Source: Lingula anatina (Eukaryota > Brachiopoda > Lingulata > Lingulida > Lingulidae). Taken from it: DNA of 47,065 bases. How positions within the stretch are numbered: the first letter of the stretch is position 1; each line of letters begins with the position of its first letter. A program made the position numbers and the translations under genes. The DNA lies in NCBI RefSeq assembly GCF_001039355.2, contig NW_019775580.1, positions 583,512-630,576 on the forward strand, written 5' to 3'. The notes under the pieces were generated by a model. That model saw only the letters and a list, made by a program, of their open reading frames with translations. It did not search any database and was not told the origin of the DNA. This document shows, one piece after another, positions 9,907 to 20,776 of this stretch.

Positions 9907-10240
9907 TTAAAGGGATAATAACTTTTCGTATGAGATCTATATTTCACAATAAAAACATTGTGAACAACTCATAGAAATATAATATTTTCTGTTGCACCAC
10001 AAAAACGGCAGTTATAGCTATTATTCTGATATTTGAGCTTGTCTTAAGACCACGTGACCTCCACTGATAGCTATACTCTGTTAAAATCTCTTAAGAGATT
10101 ATAACAAAAAAAGAAACTTTTTAGAAAAAAAGGGACTAATTTTGAATGCTAAAATGGATTCATTAACCATTGGTAAGTATGGCAAAACTGTTGTTTACTC
10201 CAGGAAAATTCATTTTTTGGCCAAGTTATTATCTCTTTAA
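9907..10240. mobile_element. 330-bp MITE-like element inside the Harbinger, copy 2
   Basis: The ends are TTAAAGGGATAATAACTT (from 9907) and AAGTTATTATCTCTTTAA (to 10240), near-perfect complements, so both sides start with TTAA. TTAA could be the target duplication (the piggyBac habit) or part of the inverted repeat. The second copy outside the Harbinger (6784-7136) shows it is a dispersed family. It lies between the two convergent genes and interrupts neither. Confidence 0.75.
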
Positions 10241-10467
10241 CTGACAGCCCTTACATGTCTGAAGTACTGTTGAAAAAGGTGTAAAATCCAACTAAAACAA
10301 AAGCAACTGCTGAACCACGATGAAATTTAGACAGATGGGCTAGGGCAATGTGAACATTAAAAAGAAAACAACAATGCTATGACTGAGCTGAAATTCTAAT
10401 ATACTGATTGCGGCAGCTGTTGTGCCAGGAGTCAGTAGAGCGATACAGGCCTATTGCTCTAATACGT

Positions 10468-10473
10468 TTTATT
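10468..10473 (-). promoter_or_regulatory. Polyadenylation signal for the Harbinger transposase
   Basis: AATAAA on the minus strand, about 70 bp downstream of the transposase stop codon. Confidence 0.6.
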
Positions 10474-10542
10474 GGTAAAAAAGAGCATTTGTAAACACTA
10501 ATAGCATACATCGTTAAACATTTCAATATCAACAGTCATCAT

Positions 10543-11826
10543 TTAATTAAGATTCACTCCAGCTAGTCTCTCTTGCCACGGAACTGAACCTGCTTCACTA
10601 TTAAAAAAGGCCTTAATATAGTCCCTCATGACTTTGCCCTCTCGATTGTCTCTGTTGGGTGCATTAAACTGGGGTATCTCCTGCAGATGTTGGTCTGCCC
10701 TCCAGGCACCAGGGATTATGTTGTGCTCCTCCTCTTCCTGGTCCACTTCCGCATTCCCAATGGCAGGGAACCTGATCCTCAGTAAGTTGTGGAGGATGAC
10801 ACCTGTCTCCACCAGTAACCGCACAACATCAGGTCCTTGTTCCAGGGTGCCCTGGAAGCATCTCCATCTGTTGGCAAGTATTCCGAAACCATTCTCCACC
10901 ACACGCCTGCCCCTGGAAAATTTGTAATTGGCCACCAGCATGTCATTGTCCAGAGCCCTCCTGCCATAGGGTTTCATGAGGAAAGTCCTCAGGGGAAAGG
11001 CATCATCTCCCAGGATGTAGTAGGGTGTGTCTCTGTTATCACTGGGCAGAGGATCGCTGTCAGGAAAGTTTATGGTGTTGTCATCAATGCACTCTTTCAG
11101 TTCTGAAGCACCAAACAACTGTGCGTCGGATTGATGACCTTCTCCACCAGTGTCTATCCAGATAAACTTATAATCCGCATCCACCAGGGCCAACAGCACC
11201 ACGGAGAAGAAGCCTTTGTAGTTGTAGAACACACTGCCTGAGTTTTGTGGTTTCCTGATGGCTATGTGCTTTCCATCCAAGGCCCCCAGGGCATGAGGAA
11301 GATTCCATCGTTCTTGGAACTGCTGGGCAATGGCCTTCCAGTCCTCCTTGGTTCTTGGCAATGGCATGACGTCATCTTTTAACTCCTGTATGATGGCCTG
11401 ACAGACTTCCTGCACACTCCATACCACCATGCAATAGCCACATCGGAAGTCATACTGGAGGGTGCGATACCCGTCTCCTGTAGCCAGGTGTCTGAGCGTC
11501 ATGGCCAGCTTTATTCCAGCATCTAGGGCTGGTCTCATATGGGTGTCCCTCCGCTGGATGACTGGGCTAATCCTGTTGAGTAGCTCATCAAACATGTGGG
11601 CAGGCATTCTAACATAGTTGGCAAAGGCATTCTCATCTTCCACCCTCAGGTCCTGCATCAGTCTGTTGTAGTGACCATATTCTAGCCTTCTAGCTGGTGT
11701 CAGCCACGGTTTAACCCACCACCTGCGGGCTCTTCTTTGAAGCAGTCTTCTTCTAACTATCAGCAGCTGGTGTTGATACTCAATTTCCAGGGCCAATACA
11801 ACAGCTGCTCTACGTTGAACATCCAT
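10543..11826 (-). CDS. PIF/Harbinger transposase (DDE_4 type), intact
   Basis: The element's cut-and-paste enzyme, a nuclear DDE-type nuclease for TTA/TAA target sites. The first ATG is at 11826 (MDVQRRAAVV), giving 427 residues, a normal length for the family. The N-terminus is basic (RRRLLQRRARRWW), followed by the conserved WLTPARRLEYGHYNRLMQDL and a helix-turn-helix-like segment (MRPALDAGIKLAMTLRHLAT). The catalytic triad is all present: Asp in GALDGKHIAI (about residue 184), Asp in YILGDDAFPL (about 274) and Glu in RGRRVVENGFGILANRW (about 311). The C-terminal HNLLRIR motif is also typical. No stop or frameshift is visible. An upstream in-frame run continues to 11844 without an ATG, and a possible splice acceptor (gcattcag) lies just beyond it, so a short 5' exon cannot be excluded. 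It converges on the MADF-like gene and has its own AATAAA. Confidence 0.93.
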   Translation of the reverse strand: MDVQRRAAVVLALEIEYQHQLLIVRRRLLQRRARRWWVKPWLTPARRLEYGHYNRLMQDLRVEDENAFANYVRMPAHMFDELLNRISPVIQRRDTHMRPALDAGIKLAMTLRHLATGDGYRTLQYDFRCGYCMVVWSVQEVCQAIIQELKDDVMPLPRTKEDWKAIAQQFQERWNLPHALGALDGKHIAIRKPQNSGSVFYNYKGFFSVVLLALVDADYKFIWIDTGGEGHQSDAQLFGASELKECIDDNTINFPDSDPLPSDNRDTPYYILGDDAFPLRTFLMKPYGRRALDNDMLVANYKFSRGRRVVENGFGILANRWRCFQGTLEQGPDVVRLLVETGVILHNLLRIRFPAIGNAEVDQEEEEHNIIPGAWRADQHLQEIPQFNAPNRDNREGKVMRDYIKAFFNSEAGSVPWQERLAGVNLN

Positions 11827-12402
11827 TTCAGAACTGATGCACAAGCTCGGCTGAATGCCTTTTCATACCTATCATGAGGGGAAATACCACGAAATGTCAA
11901 GAATAGTCCAGAAATCACTTTTATCCGTACCCAATTCGTGCATGCATTCGGCGTGTGCTTAACTAATTCCTTATTGATTCGTAACGTTCGTGCAGTATTC
12001 GTAATAGATTCTTATAAACCGTAGTGAATTCTTGAAAATATTCGTGCGATTCCAGCCGAATCCCACGAATATTCGTAACACTATCGAACCTGTATCGTAA
12101 CTGGTTCGTAGAGCGTGCCGTATTCGGCCAACAAATTTGCAAAATCTCACGAATTCTCAGGAATCCTGAAATTTGTCAATTCCTGGCCATTCGTGGGATT
12201 CGTGGTTTGTGTGAAATAGGGCCTTAAGCAAAAATCTTTATATAGACAAAATTTCATGTATAACTGATGCTTGTTCATTGTCTGTTGTGACATTGAATGT
12301 GTCTGCATGTATTCTGATCACTGTCTATGTCTTTATTGTTCCTGTATGTGTTTATTATAATATAATAATATATCTTGATCACTGTGTTATGTCTGTGTTG
12401 TN

Positions 12403-12462
<60 letters not shown>
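12403..12462. repeat. (TA)n microsatellite
   Basis: About 30 TA dinucleotides after an unresolved base at 12402. It lies inside a satellite unit, at the point where other units read 'ctataaatatattttat'. Confidence 0.95.
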
Positions 12463-12465
<3 letters not shown>

Positions 12466-13865
12466 CATTGATGATTTATTATCTGTTTTTAATAGAAATG
12501 AAGGTGTGTTTCCTGGATCATCATCACACTTAGGACAGTTGAATTCATCTGTTCACTGTCTCGTTCTACAACCACACAGTATCAGCAAAGGTCAGTGCAA
12601 CAAAGATATTGCTACACTGGTGATTCTATTCAATCCCATTGTGACCATCGCCACTACATGTTGTAACTGGGAAATTATCATTTGTAAATGGGTCATTGAA
12701 ATCCAAATCAGTTTTTGATATGTTCAAGGTGACAAGGGTTAATGTTAGCTGTTTGGAATTGGGGGATGAGGGTTCGCTGGGCAAAAATCTTGATATAAAC
12801 AAAATTTCATGTATACATCTTGATGACTTTGCAATTGTCTGTTGAGACATTGAATGTGTCTGTATGTATTCTGATTACTGTATATGTCTTTATTGTCACT
12901 GTATGTGTTTATTGTATTATAATAATATATTTTGATCACTGTGTTACACATTTTTTAAAAATGGCCCAATTTTTTTTTTTTTTTTTTTTTTTTTTTGACC
13001 AAGTGGGCCAAAATGGCCCTACCAGATTTTGACCCAGGAATTAAGATCCCTGTTATTCTAAGGAAATTCCAATGGATTTACTTTTTAAAACATAAAATCA
13101 GTTTGGGCGTGAGGGTTTGCTTATCAAAGGTCTTGATATTGACAAAATTTCATGTTTACATTCCGATGCCTGTGCATTGTTTGTTGTGACATTGAATGTG
13201 TCTTTATGAATTCTGATCACTGTCTGTGCGCATGTCTTAATTGTCGCTGTATGTGTTTATTATAACATAATAATATAACCTGATCTCCATTATTTCTCTG
13301 TTATAACTACTGTATATGTCTACATATATATTTCTTATTGATGATTTATTATCTGTTTTCAGTAGAGATGATTGAAGGTGTGTTTCCTGGATTATCATCA
13401 CACTAAGGACAGCTGAATTCATCTGTTCACCATCTAGTTCTACAACCTTACAGCATCAGCATAGGTCAGTGCAACAACGATATTGCTACACTTGTGATTC
13501 TTTTCAATCCCATTGTGACCATCACCACCATATGTTGTAACTGAGAAATAATCATTTGTAAATGGGTCACTAACACCCCATTTCCATAGATTTTTAGATC
13601 TATCTATCCCTGTGGGGAGTCTCACTAGATTACTGCCAGCTTGGCCAGATTAAGCATCTGTTCGCCTACTAAAAGCTGTAAAGCGGTAATTAACTATAGT
13701 GCCCGCTCGGCTGACTGCAATTTAGCGTGAACCCCCAGGGAGTTAGGTCGATCTAAATTTTAATCCCTGGATCGATCTAAATCTCTGGAAATACACCCTA
13801 AGATCCATATTAGTTTTAAATATGTGCAGATGACAAGGGTTAACGTGAACTGTTCAGTTGACGGA

Positions 13866-13881
13866 GGGGGGGGGGGGGGGG
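13866..13881. repeat. Poly(G) tract of the satellite unit
   Basis: A run of about 16 G. Homologous positions in other units have shorter G runs (for example near 24761 and 39773), so the tract expands and contracts within the family. Confidence 0.85.
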
Positions 13882-14035
13882 CGACGCTTGGGAAAAATCT
13901 TGAATTAGTCAAAATTTTATGTATACATTCTGATGCCTGTGCATTGTCTGTTGTGATATTGAATATGTTTATATATATTCTGATCACTGCCTATATACAG
14001 TTTTGTGCAGAGAAGATGACATTACGGATATGGAT

Positions 14036-14542
14036 AAACCACCCTAATCTTATGTATCGCACATTTAACATAATTACAGGGTAAACACAATAGGCCACAA
14101 TGCTTAGCGTGTCAGCTGGGTTATGGGAAGTAAGTCGAGTTGGCCTCGTTTGAGGTGATGAGTGACAGCCTTAATTGCCACCTCTCTCTCTACTGATGCT
14201 GCTGAGCGACAGTGTTAATTGTCATCTCCCAAGTCCCAGTTGCTTATCTGATTATCTGCCCGACTGCACACAATCATTGTTCATCTATATGGGGCACGCT
14301 TTCATTGTATTTGTCCTTTAGATAGTATTTTAGATAGCATTTTCTTTCTTAACGATGTCTTGGTTCTCAAGGCTCAGTTACAATATAAAATGTTACTCCT
14401 AAAATTGTTTCAATAGACGTTTTTGCTGCATATATAGCACATAGTTACTTATTTTTTTGCTGTTAATTGTGTTGTAAATTTCAAATTTCCCATGTGTTAT
14501 TGATTCTGAATGTTGAAAATAAAGGATCCATAACCCTAATAA
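14036..14542. other. Unassigned sequence between the satellite and a MITE
   Basis: It contains a local near-repeat 'gtgacagccttaattgccacct' / 'gcgacagtgttaattgtcatct' at about 14162 and 14206. I see no gene. Confidence 0.5.
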
Positions 14543-14779
14543 AGCCGAGGTCCCAACTACGTTTTGGACGCATGGTTTTCAGGTTACTAGCGTCCGGCTA
14601 GGACGTAGCAAGATCGCACGTAGCGGCTGTTGATCATGTCAAAAAGTTTCTACATGCTGTTTGCGTCCTCCAAAAGTCGCACAATGGACGTGCTCCTCAC
14701 GCACGAACTCCCACGTTTTCCCCATTTTTTGGCTGTAGACCACACGTAGCAGCCCGTACGTTCGGTTGGGACCTAGGCT
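14543..14779 (-). mobile_element. 237-bp MITE with TAA duplication
   Basis: Flanked by TAA at 14540-14542 and 14780-14782. The ends are AGCCGAGGTCCCAAC and, on the minus strand, AGCCTAGGTCCCAAC. It is full length and in the opposite orientation to the copy at 2962-3199, with the same interior landmarks (gttgatcatgtc, cacgttttccccat). The 3-bp TAA/TTA duplications of both copies support a PIF/Harbinger mobiliser. The Harbinger element at 7489 has different ends, so that one is probably not its source. Confidence 0.9.
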
Positions 14780-14782
14780 TAA

Positions 14783-15623
14783 GACGGCGTATTTTACATT
14801 TTTCCCCAAGTCATCAATTTCATCTCAAATTATTACATTGAAATGCTCACACTATTATAAATTTTGAACATATAATTGATTGCAGTTTAACCTGGCTTTG
14901 CCCTAACCTGTTAACCTTTTAACATCATTTTCGATCACGAAGAACAACATTGGCCGGGTAATCTATCCAAACACTGTTTTTCTTTTTTTTTTTACTTTTA
15001 ATTATGAAGCGGCGCGGAGTATTCAATTGGAGATTGGAGATTATATCCATTGACTCGTACGTCAAATTAAATGCTTGTAGAAAGGGTTTTTAAAAGGATT
15101 TTCTAAGAACATGGAGTCGACAAAAAGTATGATTGGAGATTAAGCAAGCATTTAAGGAAGATAATCAACAATCATGGTAATTGCGTGTAATCCACTTGCC
15201 CGGGTCCCTTTAGATCTTATCGAACGCTCCAAAGAATTGCGGAGATGGAGAAATGAGAGGATGATCTTATCGAAAATCTCAGTCTACCTGTACTTTGGAG
15301 TTATTAATCTAACTTACGTGGCAAGTGAGCTCTGATTAAACGTGTCACCAAAATCTTTTGTTCGACTTAAAATGTCAAAGAAGTGCCACGTCTTACTTGT
15401 AATTTTGTCATCTTATGTGACATTTTGGCTTTACAGCTTATTTTGATTGTGGTGAAAATTTTTATCATTTTTTACCGCAATTCATTTGTCAGAAGTAACC
15501 TTCATTGATAACTACATCTACTTGCTGACCTAGCAAATCTGTTTTTATTGCACTTTTCTATTAGTCTCTGCCAGCATGGTTATATAATGTTTTCAAGGAA
15601 TCTGACCGGCTACCATTACCAAT
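14783..15623. other. Left flank of the THAP/YqaJ transposon
   Basis: No gene is supported. Positions 15242-15400 resemble 21913-22068 on the other side of the transposon, in direct orientation. Confidence 0.5.
15242..15400 (+). repeat. Direct repeat flanking the THAP/YqaJ transposon, left copy
   Basis: Shared blocks with 21913-22068 include 'gatggagaaat', 'tgatcttat', 'acttacgtggca', 'gagctctgattaaa' / 'cagctctgattaaa' and 'aaaatcttttgt'. Identity by eye is about 75-80%. The two copies are too far from the ends, and too diverged, to be a target duplication. Confidence 0.65.
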
Positions 15624-16570
15624 TCACCGTTCCGAGATGAGTGATTGACAGCATTGTTTTAACCAATAGAACCGTATAATTAATGTCACGTGATACGCAT
15701 GTGTAAACAGCTGCCATCTTACCGGACAAACAATCATCTGTCCGGTGTATCAGATTACGCTGAAGATTTTTGCATTTTTTGTCACTTAAGAATACGTTTC
15801 TCCGACAAAGTCATGCCAGTAAAACACTGTTGTTATGGGTGTTGCAAATCTGATTCTCGTTATCCGGAACGAATGGAAGGGGTGTATTTCATTGCTTTTC
15901 CGAAGCCAAAAACATAGCTGGAGAAGTGTCTAACCTGGATTCGTGCATGCGGTCGTCCACACAGGCAGTTTAGCGTTAAGAATGTAACAAAAAACACATA
16001 CATATGTTCAAAGGTGAGTTAAAGCTCTTATTTATGCAGTGCAAGTATTAACTTATTCAGTTCATTACAAAAACAATTTATTCACAGTAAACGGTATTCA
16101 AAACGTGAAGATGGCGCCGAATATTAATATGGCGACAGATTTAGTAAGTTTGTATTGCAGGACAGGGAATGTAACAGCCACGCATCGAAATATTGTGTAT
16201 TTTCCCTGTTTACTGGGGCTTTTTCCTTGTTAAACCACCAGTGTTATGGAAATATGTTTGATGTTTAAGTCTTTAAACCATAAACCCTTATGATAAAAAC
16301 TATACATTTTTTTATTCATGTAGCATTTCAAAAATGCCATTGGCCCAACATCAGATTATCCTGACCCTATTCCCTTTGACTGCAGTGTCTTCAGAAAAGC
16401 AAGGAAAGCAAGGAAAAGACTATTGCAGGAGGTTGAAAGGTAATATTATTATATTACACATCAAAACATCTGAGAACATGTAAATTAAGCATAATTTTCA
16501 ATTACTCATTTCTTGATAAAAAGTTGATCAGGAATTATGTACACAACAGAACATGCTTTGTTCAAACTAA

Positions 16571-16890
16571 TACCCCTGTCACACTTATTCGGAATCAGCA
16601 GGAATCAAGCAGAACCAACTTGAATGAATAAAATTTTAATTTCGTGCACCATTCGGGAGGGAATTTCAAATTTACCTTAATTCTTACGGCTTTGAAAGAA
16701 TGCCGCTAGAATGCTCAGAATGAACATCAAATGATTCTTGCACATTCCAGATATAGGCCCGAGACGGAAATAGCAAGAATGCCGTCTGAAATACAATTAT
16801 TTGTACGTTCCTGGATATTAGAATAGCTGACCCTAATGTTTTGCTCATGCTCAAAACTTTTGAAATGCATTCAGTGGGAAATTTATTTGG
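16571..16890 (+). repeat. Foldback-repeat fragment (B arm then A arm) in a transposase intron
   Basis: It begins CCCCTGTCACACTTATTCGG then 'aatcagcaggaatcaagcag', matching the B arms at 1227 and 2352. From about 16758 it switches to A-arm sequence ('ggaaatagcaagaatgccgt', 'caattatttgtacgttcctgg'). Both arms are truncated. It lies wholly within intron 2 (16440-17094), so it need not disturb splicing. Confidence 0.75.
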
Positions 16891-17176
16891 TTCTGGTGTA
16901 CAAGTGATCACAAAATTTATGGATAATGTTCCATGACATAAATAAAGTTTTTAAAAATTGGACTTGTGGTCCCCATTCAATAATTTCATTTATTTGTGAA
17001 CAACATTCTTTATTTAATGTCCCCAGCTGTAAACATAACAAAAAATTCATAGATTATAATTTTTTTTAGTTTAAATTATTTTTTGTTCTTGCAGTGGTGA
17101 GGATAATTCACATGCATCTGAATCAACTGTTGAAACAGAAACTGGTACAAGCACTCAGACAGAAGAACAGTGTAAG

Positions 17177-17182
17177 TTTATT
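17177..17182 (-). promoter_or_regulatory. AATAAA overlapping the YqaJ gene stop codon
   Basis: The minus strand reads AAA TAA A: the last lysine codon, the stop and one further base together form AATAAA. On the plus strand the transposase exon-3 splice donor GTAAGT (17172-17177) abuts it. It is the nearest candidate polyadenylation signal; a usable site would have to lie within transposase exon 3 or beyond. Confidence 0.4.
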
Positions 17183-20100
17183 TCAAGCTTAAAGTGTTAG
17201 ACAAAAATGGTTTTGCAAAGTCTTTGAAAAATCTGGATAGTTTTTGTAGAAGTTCTGTCATGTAAGCTTGATCTGGCATAATCCTCTGAATGTGCATATC
17301 ACATTGTGTAAATACAATAAATTCACAGAAGTCGCATCCTGTTATCATGAGCTGTCCTTGAATTTGAGCGTAATAGTCATGGGTTGTTTTTAATCTTATT
17401 TCCCCATTATTGTTTTCAAGACAAAAATTGGCAATGTCTTCGCATGCAGTCGAAATTTTCATGTTTCTTGCTGTGAAGGGACATTTAATTTCTACAATTC
17501 CGGTTTGTCCATTGTCACACAACTTTCCATCTGGAGTTGCCCCCAGGAATGCGTAGTCCTTGTTAATAACTAACCCACATTCATGAAAATGGGTATTTCT
17601 GTGTCGCTCCATGTACCCCTTCTTAGCTTCACTTTCATGACGTTTTCCATATTCTAAAGATGGAGCTGTAATCTGTTTTGATGAAAATAAGTTTCGTAAA
17701 AATTTTTCAGTAGGTACTGATTTTCTATTGATCACACGACCAAAATTTGAGGCAGTTAGTCTGGTCTTGCGTGCCTCAAACCAATCTTTTGACAAAGATT
17801 GATCTCTGGTTTTAAGTTCCAGCTTAACAAAATCTGTGTCATTATATTCATTGTTCAAAATAACATATTCCTCGGGTAAAATCACTGGCGATGGTTTGAA
17901 AACAGAGTTGTCACCACACCCAATTCCGTGGACTGGTTCCTCTGTCCTTTTGATGTTTCTTGTCTGAAATAAACCAGTCATAATTGAAAATTAAATGTAT
18001 ATTTAAATAAGAACTCATGTCAGCATATACATTTATTATAATTGTAAATCTATCTATCTATCTATCTATCTATATATAAATATATAAATATATATTTTTT
18101 TATTGCAGGGGTTTCTCCAATGGACATGTTAGCTACATCTACGGATTTACACATATTGCGTGGTGAATTAGATTTGAAAAATAACAAAATCAAGCAGTTG
18201 GAGTCAATGATCATGAAATTGAAAGACGAAAATAAACAGCTGAAGGAAAAAATTGATGATCAAATGAAATTTGGAATAGAAAGCATTTTAGACAAAGAAC
18301 AGAAGATAAAAGGACTCTTTAAGTACTACACAGGAATTACTCATGAGCGGTTTAAAAGTCTGTTCAATTTTTTGCTACCAGACAACTATATACTACAGTA
18401 TGAAAAAGGGCGGAATGATATTAAAATTTTGACACAAGAGGACTGCTTATTTTCTGTGTTGATACGGTTACGTCATAATTTTGGTTTAAAGGATATTGCC
18501 ATTAGGTTTGGTTTAACTGTTCAGTCTGCTGGAATTGTTTTTAATACATGGATAGCCCACATGCATCTTAAGTTTGGACAACTGTCAATTTGGCCACATA
18601 GAAATATCATTATTGAGAATATGCCAAAAGACTTTAAAGCTGATTTTCCAAATACATTGGTTATTATTGATGGTACAGAGTTCAAAACACAAACTCCATC
18701 TGCTCTTGGTTTGCAAAGTCAGATGTATAGTGATTACAAGTCCAATACAACACTGAAGGGTCTTATTGGCTGTGATCCCAGTGAATCTGTTATTTTCATT
18801 TCAGAACTATTTACTGGGTCTATATCTGATAAATGCATAACTGAACAGAGTGGATTTTATGAACAATTAGATAAGCTTAAGCAACAAGGTTATATTGCTG
18901 AAGGAGACTCTGTCATGGCTGACAAAGGGATTTACAATAGAAAAAGAATTAAAAACATTAGGGCTCAGATTGAACATTCCTCCATTTTCATCTAGTGGGG
19001 CCCAAATGACAGCAGCACAAACATACCAGACTCAAAAAATAGCTAAACACAGGGTTCACATTGAAAGACTAATTGCAAAAGTTAAAACTTACCAAATTAT
19101 TTCAAACATTATACCAACTAACTTATTTCAGAGTGTAAATAAGATATGGACAATATGTTGCTTTTTAACTTTATTTCAAGATACTTTTGTCACTGATAAA
19201 AGCTCACATGAAGATAATTGATGATTAAAAAATGAAGTATAATTGTAGAAATAACTTTTAATGGTACTTATTTAAATGAAAATGTGTATATATAGAAGTG
19301 AAAAATGCTTTATTGTATACAGTGATTTTTTAACCCCTATTTTGCCATTTTTTGGCCAAAAGCTGATGAGAACTTGTTGTCGAAATGTAATGCGATATCA
19401 CACAGATTTTTACCTGATAAGATAGATATGAGCCAAGTTGCACTTCTCCTAATGGTGTATCTACTTTTGGAACATCCACTGAAGCAATATAGGCTAATGG
19501 GGTCCCTTTCATGTTTTTGAGGATGTTGATGTCTTGATGGGTTATCTTTGGTAATCTGAAATTCAACAATATTTTCACATAACTTGAACACCCAGGTTTT
19601 GAAATAATACTACTAAATCATCTAGTGTAATTTGAGTGTTACACAATGTAACACTACACTCGGGTCGAAAACAAACTACCCGATGTCTGTCCTGTACATA
19701 AAAATATTATCTCTGTAGAATTTTATTGCTAAAAAGTATGTAATAAAAACCATAGTATGGGCTTTCAAGCATATGAGTTATTTAAGTTAGATCTTAAAGG
19801 CCTCGTCCCAAATGATATGTGTGTACAATATCCAATGCATACTTACACACAGTCTGGCTCAATGTGACACAAAACAGGACGTCTTTTCCTATTTTCAACA
19901 GGCCTTGCTACTACAACATGGTTCAATGGCACTGGCTGAATTTTGTCACCCCTTGGTACATGCCACTGCTGTGGTATGCTAGTACAGCTTTGTTGGTCTG
20001 GTACATGTGTGAAATTGTGAAGTTTAAATCCCTGGAGTGTCTTGAGGAATCCAACTATATGGGAACAATGTCCATTCAAACTGAAAAATTAATAATTTGT

Positions 20101-20740
20101 CATGATTTTTCTGGGGAAAAGCAAAATAAAGCATTCAGCACATGGTTGAAAATGCTGGATTCATGAAAATAAATATCTATATATTTTTAAAAAATTTATT
20201 CAAAACATACTGGGAATAGGGATGAAAAAAATGCAAGTTAACAGTCTATTAAAAAAACTTGCTGAGGCAGCAACCATTTGATTTTCTAGGGGGTGGTTTT
20301 GGATTTTTGTCTGGTGAAGACTTTTTAAATTTTTTTCTTGATGCAGTGAGACTAATATTTTTGCTTCAAATTTAATACACCTCATATGGTAAGAATTATT
20401 TTTCCAAACTGTCAAAATCATTTTTTACTCAAATNNNNNNNNNNNNNNNNNNNNNNNNNNNNNNNNNNNNNNNNNNNNNNNNNNNNNNNNNNNNNNNNNN
20501 NNNNNNNNNNNNNNNNNNNNNNNNNNNNNNNNNNNNNNNNNNNNNNNNNNNNNNNNNNNNNNNNNNNNNNNNNNNNNNNNNNNNNNNNNNNNNNNNNNNN
20601 NNNNNNNNNTTTTTAATTTTTTTTTTGAAGCAGGGAGAATAAAATTTTTGTTTCAAATTTAAAACCCCCCATATGGTAAAAAATATTTTTCCAAACTTTC
20701 AAAATCATTTTTTACTCAAAAACTATACCCCCCCCCCCCC

Positions 20741-20776
<36 letters not shown>

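Larger units (their letters stand above)
7489..12223. mobile_element. PIF/Harbinger transposon, near full length
   Basis: A 4,735-bp element with TTA duplications at 7486-7488 and 12224-12226. The ends are GACCCTATTTCACAC and, on the minus strand, GGCCCTATTTCACAC, each followed by about 45 bp of matching sequence including 'cacgaatcccacgaatggcc'. Both subterminal regions (to about 8120 and from about 11880) are dense in ATTCGTA/TACGAAT motifs, likely transposase binding sites. It carries the usual pair for this superfamily: a MADF/Myb-like DNA-binding gene (plus) and a DDE transposase (minus), here convergent. Long ends, target duplication and an intact transposase point to a fairly young copy, yet the accessory gene has a frameshift and a smaller element is inserted at 9907-10240. 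Confidence 0.95.
12224..14035 (+). repeat. Satellite-like array 1 (about 500-550-bp unit)
   Basis: Diverged units recur with landmarks 'gcaaaaatcttgatatagac', 'gcctgtgcattgtctgttg', 'ttctgatcactgtctatg', 'tgtttcctggattatcatc', 'ggtcagtgcaacaacgatat', 'aaatgggtcac' and 'ggtgacaagggttaatgt', then a G-rich tract. Units begin near 12229, 12778, 13120 (shortened) and 13880. The same family forms arrays at 23302-24870 and 39165-40143. The array ends at 13998-14035 with a 36-bp block that occurs inverted at the start of array 2. It has no coding content; open frames here are incidental. Confidence 0.85.
15813..19221 (+). pseudogene. THAP-domain IS5-like DDE transposase, 4 exons, two lesions
   Basis: Exons read from splice signals: 15813-16013, 16324-16439, 17095-17171, 18109-19221; GT/AG borders and phases all agree. 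Exons 1-2 form a THAP zinc finger: MPVKHCCYGC supplies the first cysteines and YICSK plus HF across the first junction supplies the last Cys and His. Exon 4 begins with a coiled coil (about residues 146-182, KQLESMIMKLKDENKQLKEK), then a helix-turn-helix (about 239-285), then an IS5-like DDE core: Asp in VIIDGTEF, Asp in VMADKG, Glu in HRVHIERLIAKV. Lesion 1: codon 35 is TAG (15915-15917), readily explained as CAG to TAG. Lesion 2: one extra base at 18927-18933 right after MADKG; the family-typical FTIEKEL and GLRLNIPPF continue in the next frame to the stop at 19219-19221. Apart from these, about 501 residues. A CACGTG box and CCAAT lie between the inverted end and the ATG. Confidence 0.9.

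Noticed and set aside
12278-12718. 146-residue open frame
   Set aside because: It runs through an N and a (TA)n microsatellite inside a satellite unit; the Tyr-Ile run is the microsatellite.
20386-20656. Open frames across the assembly gap
   Set aside because: They consist mostly of undefined residues.
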